NCBI GenBank assembly: GCA_905178155.1
Contig: CAJINV010000005.1
Coordinates: 9,093,346 to 9,157,345, forward strand
DNA from: Amoebophrya sp. A120
Lineage: Eukaryota > Sar > Dinophyceae > Syndiniales > Amoebophryaceae
Direction of reading: 5' to 3'
Length of the DNA: 64,000 nt
Under the pieces are notes generated by a model. It saw only the letters and a program-made list of their open reading frames with translations. It was not told the origin of the DNA and ran no database searches. Shown here piece after piece: positions 58,201 through 64,000 of this stretch (its first letter is position 1; each line of letters opens with the position of its first letter). The translations under genes were made by a program, and so were the position numbers.

Positions 58201-61200
58201 TTTGCAATCCATATGCTCTTGCAGTCAGAGGACCACCTGAAGAACAACAACCTTTGCTGCGAAGTTTTCCTTTTGACGATCCAGATTTAAATCGGACTTC
58301 CCCGGCGTCTTCTACTGCGTCCCCAAGCTCCAGTAGCTCAGGAATGACAGTCACTACAGGCTCAAATTCGGTGACAGGAGAAGTAGAAATAGGTGATATT
58401 TCCTCAACATCCCTCCGCGGCTTCGAACGTCCGCAAGTGAACCGTTCGAATTTACTGGAAGAATTGGGGCACATCACGCACATTGTCACGGATAAAACGG
58501 GAACTTTGACAAAGAACGAAATGTCGTTCCACTCGAGTTTTGGATTCGAGAGGGGAACAGAAGTGAGGAGTGGCGAGGAGTGCACTTTTGCGATGTTAAC
58601 TGACACTGACCCACCGGTGGATGATCCTGCGTCTCCCGAGAGCAGCAGCAGCAGCGATTCTTCCTCCCTTTTCGCGACACTCTTGCCAAGCTATGCAAAA
58701 AACGCCAATAGCTTTTCCGGAGATCCCGCATCAGAGGAAAAACTCTCCATGTTCCTCGCCATGGCTTTGTGTCACACGTGTGAACGAGATTTGGAAACTG
58801 GGAATTTGTCGTCCGCCAGCCCAGAGGAGATTGCTTTGGTGGAAGCAGCGGAGAATTGTGTGGGGATAGAATTTCTCGCCGTGAGGGACACTGATATTTG
58901 TGCCGCTAGTTGTACAACTTCCACGTCGTCGTCAAGCTCTTCTTTACCTTCCTGTTTCACGTACGACGTACGCATACCGTTTATTCAGCCGGGCGTGTCT
59001 GGGTCTGACGATCATGGTGTTGAGCATGACAACCTCGCGCCAGTCATCTCCTTCGAAATCGCAAAGGTTTTAGAGTTCAACTCCGACAGAAGACGAATGA
59101 GCATCGTCGTGAAAATTCCAGAGACGCTGCCAATACCGAAAAAGCCACCAGATAGGGCGGAGTCTCCAGTTGTGATTCTGAATGATGATACAAATGCAGC
59201 GGGCAGCGCCGACTCTGTAATGCCAGACAGGCATGCGAGAGCAAATGAAGAGCTACCCGCGCAAAACAAGTACCCCGCGGACTATGTCCTTATCTGCAAG
59301 GGCGCTGACTCAGTTCTGATTGACGACCTCTCACTTACCTCCCGGAACGCAGATAAACAACGAGGACCTTGCGAGAAAACACAAAATTTGAAAAGGAAAA
59401 TTAAAGAGTTGAGCGAAACGGGGCTCCGGACGTTGGTTTTTGGCTGGAAAAAGTTAGACGCGAAAGAAGTTGCCAGCCTGTTCTCCACGACAGGTTGTGA
59501 AGGCGATGATGCTACTGGCAGCACGACAGTAGATGCAGACCTGACAGCCACGACTACAGCGAGTTACACTTCTTGTTCATCTTCGTCGGCCTCTTCCCAG
59601 GCCAGAAGGGTCGAGTCTGCAGCACGAAAATCATCTTCAAAAACAACCGACGATCTGGAAAAAGATCTCCATCTCCTCTCCGCTGTCGCAATTGAGGACG
59701 CGTTGGCGAACCACGTCGCGGAAACCGTCGACGTGATAAAGAAAGCGGAAAAAATCAAGCTCTGGGTCTGCACCGGGGACAAACCGGAGACTGCCGTTGC
59801 GGTGGCAAAGAGCTGCCATATTGTGGATGAGAGTATGGAGGTGTGGAACTTAAACGATGAATCCTCGCTGGAACTCCCTAACTCCGTTGATTGTTACGCT
59901 TCCTCTTTTTCAACGTATGCCGCGGTTGTGACGGGGGATAAGTTTTGTCAGATTATAGCCGGCGACAGCGACTCTATTTCTTTCTCTTCGGGTGAGAGTG
60001 AGATAAGAAAAAAAGCGGCACTGTTATCACCTGCACCACCACCAGCAGTGGGGAAGAAACTACATGTAGCGCAAGCGGAAGTAGAACTCCTTCGTTCGGA
60101 AAAGAACGTAGAACCAGCTGCACATCGCAAGATCAACCAAGACCTGCAAAACTTCCTCCTAAACGCCACCGCCGTGATCATCTCAAGAGTTTCGCCGAAG
60201 CAAAAACGGGAAGTGGTTCGATTCTTGCAAGGCCGAAATATCAAGGGGAAGAAGGGGAAAACGAAGCTGAAGAACACCGTTTTAGCAATCGGCGACGGGG
60301 CAAATGACGCCGGGATGATAAAGGAAGCCACGGTTGGCATCGGGTTGTACGACTGTGCCCTGATGAAGAGCTTTGTTCAGGAGCAGGAAGATTCTTGTGC
60401 AGCTGCTGATGATGCAAATTATCTCAGTAACGCAACGGGAACTACGACAGCCACAAGTACCCGGCCCAAAAAGAACCCGGCGTTACAAACAGCTGCCGTC
60501 CGACAAGCGGATTTCGCCTGTGGTCACTTCGCGTGCTTGCAAAGGTTGATCTTCGTTCATGGGAGAGAAGCGCACCGGAGGAACGCGTTTTTTCTGCAAT
60601 TTATGGTCTACAAGAACGTGATTTGCACTGTTCCCTTCGTTATCAAATGCAAAAATGTAGTCTGTGTCTGGGAAACTCCGAGATTTGTGATGCAGTTTTT
60701 CCAAGCTCCCCCACGTCTGAAATGCAGGGCCTAGCATCACAGATTCTGCAGTTCCTTGGTGATGCGTATTCTGCATGAGAAATGCCCTCTCAGCATGGCC
60801 AGAAGTGGGCACCTTTTGCACGTTTATGCATCACCGATCTTTGTAGGATCCGAAACACGCATCACAAGTTCGGATCCTTCCAGACCCAGACATTTTTACA
60901 TTTGATATTCGTGCTCTTCGGGTTCTTGAGCAACGAGGCGAGCGGGTATCCGTACGTGTACCCGTTTCTGTATCAAAGTGAAAACACCCCTCCCCATACT
61001 AATTCGGAGATTTGTGTAGCATGATTTGGGACCACAAATCATTTTGTCATGCTAGAAGGCAGAAGATGCGAACTGTAGTGCTGGCTGGCGTGGGAAGGCC
61101 TTGCATCTTCAGCATGACAGGAGGCAACTGGAAGGGGGGGTCAGCATGACAAATTGGCCGCAACTAAGGCCGCAGCTGCGTCTCTTGGCCTCCTGGCAAT

Positions 61201-63313
61201 ACAAACCGACTTGTGTGATGCAAATCCAGCATCACAAATTTCATGTCCGATATGGGGAGGGGGGGCGTTTCTTCACGATATTCTGTATTCGATGTTCAAC
61301 ACGGTCTTTACCGGAGTTGGAGTTTTCGCCTTTGCCGTGTTCGACCACGAGGATTATGCAGCAGAAGCAGAACAGCATGACAGAAAGAATCGGAAATGCA
61401 GAAACAGCATGACAACTTCCACCCCTGCAACTTTCATCTCTTGGGACCAGAAACTCATATACAACTGCGATAAAACCTACAACAAATGTGTTCCAAGTTG
61501 CCACGCGAAAAACTACAAGCACACGCGGCGGGAAAGATATGCAAGAAAAAAGCTGTGTAAGTGTAAATCTGTGATGCAGAAAATGCAAAACAGTTACACT
61601 TGTCATGCGGGAAGTGCGTCATAGGCTACTATCGTACACGTTTCCACGTACTAGCTGCGCATGACAGGTTTTCCCTGTAAAATGCAAAACGAATCTGTGA
61701 TGCTGCTCTTCCTACAAAGTTACACTTACACAATTTTTTTCCTTGATAGAAGAACCGGTTATATCAATCCGAAACTCCTTTCCACCTGGCTTTTACTATC
61801 AATTGTAAAAATGTCTGGGTCTGGAAGAATCCAACTTGTCATGCTGATGTTGGATTATAAAAAAATCTGTATTGCATGAGCAGCAAAGGGAGTCCAAGTT
61901 TTGCTACACGGAAAGAGCATTTGTCATGCGGTATAGGCATCAGGAAGCCCTCACAAAATCTGTGATGCTAGGGCATGCATCACAGACATCAGGAGTCATG
62001 CAAAATGTGCATGACAAACCTGGCAATCTTCCAGACCCAGACATTTTTACATTTGATATTTCCTTGGTGTGTTCCATTCAGTAATAATCCACTTTTTGGT
62101 TTTCGAGATTGGTACCGTCGGGACGAGCAATTTCGTGTTACTGAACAACTGCGGCTTACTATCCCGTGTAAAAACGTCCCCACCCCAGAGTTTTCATGCA
62201 GATTTGCAATGACAAGAACATTTGTGATGCGCAGCCCCATGACAGGAATTTTTTATCGTGGTTTGAAATTTGTAATGCTCGAAACAGGATCATGATTAGC
62301 TGGATTTGTAGTGCGGCTGTCCTTGCTAAGAACCTGCACTACGCTACGAGCTGCAACTTGTCATGCGTGACTCCCAAAGCTTCTGGGTTTGTGTTGCAAA
62401 TAAATCCCCATGTTGGCTGCGGGGCTGGGACGTTTTTACTTGGGATACTTACTTGCGTTTGGTTTAATGATCCTCCTCGCGAACTTCACACTATCCAAGA
62501 AAAAAACACCATCACAATCACTTTTGCACAGTTTTGCAATACAAAAATTTTTGTCATGCGCAAAACTGCATCACAGTCAAGAGTTATAGGCGATTTTTAT
62601 CGCCTATAACTCTTGACTGTGATTTTGCAATACAAGAAAAATTTGTTATGCGAGACAAATTTCTGATGCGAAACTTCCCAAGTGTGATTGTGATGGTGTT
62701 TTTTTCTTGGATACACACTTCTCTTCTGCCACTACGGAAGCAAGGCGAACAACTGCAGATACTTGAACGGCTTTGTTCTATTCGGCTGCCTGTTCGGGTT
62801 TTTCCTCTACCTCCCGTTCTACGTTTCGCATCTAGAAACTGGGGGCGACGAGGTGAAGACGGTGGTTGGTATTGCAGACGTCTTTGCGGGACGGGCTATC
62901 CTATGTAAAAACGTCCCCACACCAGAGTCAAGTTGGGAATCTAGCAACACAAATCTCCAAGTTTTGGGAGCTGTGCATGACAAGCTTTCCTCTGCAGTGT
63001 GGGGCTTGTTGGCAAGGGTAGCCGCATGAGAAAGCCACTTTCTGATCTTGTTTACAGCGTTACAAATAATTCCAGAACGCGACTGGTAATGCCTCCCATG
63101 GAGGTGCGCATTACAAATGTTTCTGCAATTGCAAATCTGCATGACAACTATGGGATGGAGACGTTTTTACACAGGATACGGGTTTCTTCTTGGTACGAAC
63201 TGGTCTACGACCCATACGGAATTCTGCCGATGGCGGGGTCGACAGTAGTTGGAATTTTCTTACCGTTTATCTTGGTGTCGGGGCACAGGATGATGCGGGT
63301 TCCAGATCTGTAA
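55285..63313 (+). CDS. P4-type ATPase (phospholipid flippase)
   Basis: Exons: 55285-57355, 57626-57997, 58219-60640, 60913-60970, 61286-61353, 61754-61796, 62064-62159, 62453-62491, 62719-62896, 63184-63313; about 1,800 residues. N-terminal P4 block KTAKHNLLTFLPATVV, RQPANIYFLFICLFQILPEI; A-domain QTASLDGETNFKRKK (the DGET loop); membrane segments VLIEVCFCFLLAIYAFC and LCNNFVPISLVVQLQ; P-domain THIVTDKTGTLTKNEM with the phosphorylated Asp; VWVCTGDKPETAVAVAK; AIGDGANDAGMIKEATVGIG; AVRQADFACGHFACLQRLIF; then C-terminal membrane segments. P4-ATPases flip aminophospholipids to the cytosolic leaflet, usually with a CDC50 partner. Long Ser/Thr/acidic insertions sit in the A and N domains. The exons after 60913 are short and reach a coherent membrane sequence only when eight introners are removed in the TSD register. 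Confidence 0.95.
57356..57620 (+). mobile_element. Introner A in P4-ATPase
   Basis: Repeat CCGGA, perfect; the right end reads GATG. Removal gives DELIRILQSHESNGF. Signature has a small GGGTGG duplication. Confidence 0.93.
57998..58213 (+). mobile_element. Introner A (short) in P4-ATPase
   Basis: Repeat TGTTC/TGCTC (4/5). 216 bp; lacks the usual GCATCACAGACATCATGG block. Removal gives SEAGVLAVRGPPEEQQ. Confidence 0.88.
60641..60907 (-). mobile_element. Introner A (reverse core) in P4-ATPase, twin of 6767-7030
   Basis: Repeat TTCGT, perfect. Removal gives NVICTVPFVLFGFLSNEA, a membrane segment. Confidence 0.95.
60971..61280 (-). mobile_element. Introner B in P4-ATPase
   Basis: Repeat TTCTG, perfect. 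Left TATCAAAGTGAAAACACCCC. Removal gives YVYPFLYSMFNTVFTG, the conserved YSxFNxxFT region. Confidence 0.94.
61354..61748. mobile_element. Introner-like singleton S3 in P4-ATPase
   Basis: TTATGCAGCAGAAGC to TTTCCTTGATA; no clear inverted repeat, but repeat GAGGA/GAAGA (4/5). Removal gives VFDHEEPVISIRNSFPPGF and is the only join found that leads into the following membrane segments. Confidence 0.7.
61797..62058 (+). mobile_element. Introner A in P4-ATPase
   Basis: Repeat TTTAC/TTTCC (4/5). Removal gives PPGFYLGVFHSVIIHFLV. Confidence 0.92.
62160..62447 (-). mobile_element. Introner C (reverse) in P4-ATPase
   Basis: Repeat CTTAC, perfect. Removal gives LLNNCGLLAFGLMILLANF within a membrane segment. 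Confidence 0.94.
62492..62713. mobile_element. Introner singleton S4 with central palindrome, P4-ATPase
   Basis: Terminal repeat CCAAGAAAAAAACACCATC and its mirror image. Repeat CACAC, perfect. In the centre (about 62568-62621) two 24-bp perfect inverted arms containing AGAGTTATAGGCGA surround a 6-base loop. Removal gives LLANFTLLFCHYGSKANN. Confidence 0.9.
62897..63178 (+). mobile_element. Introner C in P4-ATPase
   Basis: Repeat CGGGC/CGGGT (4/5). Removal gives DVFAGRVSSWYELVYDP in the last exon pair. Confidence 0.9.
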
Positions 63314-64000
63314 AGATCAGATTGTGAAATAGAAGCCGGCTTTTATTGCTTTACAGGTCGTGATGAAAAAAATTCTGTACTTTTTCAGTAGTCAAATGTA
63401 TCAAATTTTGTTTTTTATTTGTGAGTTTCTCACTCACGACGGGCTTCCGTGCAAGCCAGAATCAAATGTACGTCTTCTACAGCTGCCGCCATACAACGGG
63501 CAGTCTAGAAAGATCCACAAAATAAATGCACGGCTGTGGTCTCCTGGAATATGACTTGTCGAAGCCACCTTCTCCTCAATGTATGTATGTCAAATATTTT
63601 GACACCAATATTATTCATTGTAGGCACAACTACTGCATCAATCATCGCTCCTTGCTCTCATGCGACACTAATGAATACTTTGAACAGCAACAATGAACAA
63701 GAGTCCGCGCATAACGCTGCGAAGACGTTTTTCAAACAACTCTACTTACAATAACGAAAGCAAAGTACAACAACTTTCAACGGCGACAACGTCTGTGGTG
63801 CTATTCTTGCTTGCAACGTCAGACGTTGTAAGTACTAGAGCAGGCGTTTATTTTCTTTTGCGGGCCTCGATGCTGCCTGGCAAATCTGTGTAACATCAAA
63901 TGCTACGAGCGAAGTTCTCCACTTTTTTGAGTGACGTGTGCAGTACTGTCGGTTGTTTTTTTCAAGCGATTTACACTCCAACCGAATCCGATAAACAACT
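63314..64000. other. Spacer to window end
   Basis: AT-rich, with only short ORFs and no introner ends. A GTGAGTTTCTCACTCAC inverted repeat lies at about 63421-63437. The next gene, if any, starts beyond the window. Confidence 0.5.

Noticed and set aside
16613-63178. Elements as DNA-eliminated sequences, like ciliate IESs, rather than introns
   Set aside because: Precise repeat-bounded excision would fit, but ordinary introns in the same genes are RNA-spliced, no TA-only boundary rule is seen, and no soma/germline split is known in the presumed lineage. Not excluded; mRNA versus DNA reads would decide.
1-64000. tRNA, rRNA or spliced-leader genes
   Set aside because: No cloverleaf with a GTTCRANNC arm, no rRNA core words and no dinoflagellate leader sequence were found on either strand by eye; a covariance search could still find one.

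Overview
The window looks like nuclear DNA of a compact protist genome, most likely a syndinian dinoflagellate such as Amoebophrya or a close relative. This is inferred from three things: 13 protein genes in 64 kb all on the + strand, intron-rich genes of eukaryotic families (axonemal DM10/EF-hand protein, NSA2, p23, P4-ATPase, two-pore K+ channel, twin-CX9C protein), and a mass of introner elements with unusual splice boundaries, of the kind reported for Amoebophrya. No species marker, rRNA, tRNA or spliced-leader gene was seen.

Layout: THUMP/TAN1-like protein (5' end missing, to 2017); triple-DM10 EF-hand flagellar protein (2821-9278); two-pore K+ channel (11060-15361); NSA2 (16554-18521); twin-CX9C protein (20210-21785); p23 co-chaperone (22804-24881); secreted GH31 sulfoquinovosidase-type enzyme (25995-33141); coiled-coil protein (34487-35735); two tandem paralogous Cys-rich proteins of unknown function (37239-41019 and 42603-45186); GPH/MFSD2-like transporter (46157-48834); secretory SDR-fold protein (50820-53728); P4-ATPase flippase (55285-63313). 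Six of the spacers hold about 0.8-1.3 kb of extremely GC-rich, apparently non-genic DNA.

The outstanding system is the introners. I count 55 elements in at least nine sequence families. Almost all have terminal inverted repeats starting TATC/TATG and ending GATA/CATA, and 53 have both ends visible. Of these, 32 are flanked by a perfect 5-bp direct repeat and 18 by a 4-of-5 match. Removing the element plus one copy of the repeat restores the reading frame and, where the family is known (NSA2, DM10 protein, p23, P4-ATPase, K+ channel, GH31), the conserved protein. Removal at canonical GT-AG sites inside the termini would not. Families A, B and C occur in both orientations relative to the gene, so the excision signal must be symmetric. 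Two paralogous genes show filled and empty sites. Several elements carry nested insertions, two with poly(A)-like ends.

Exon boundaries below follow the convention that the exon keeps the upstream copy of the 5-bp repeat and the intron is the element plus the downstream copy; the register within the repeat cannot be fixed from sequence. All comparisons to protein families are from memory and no search was run.
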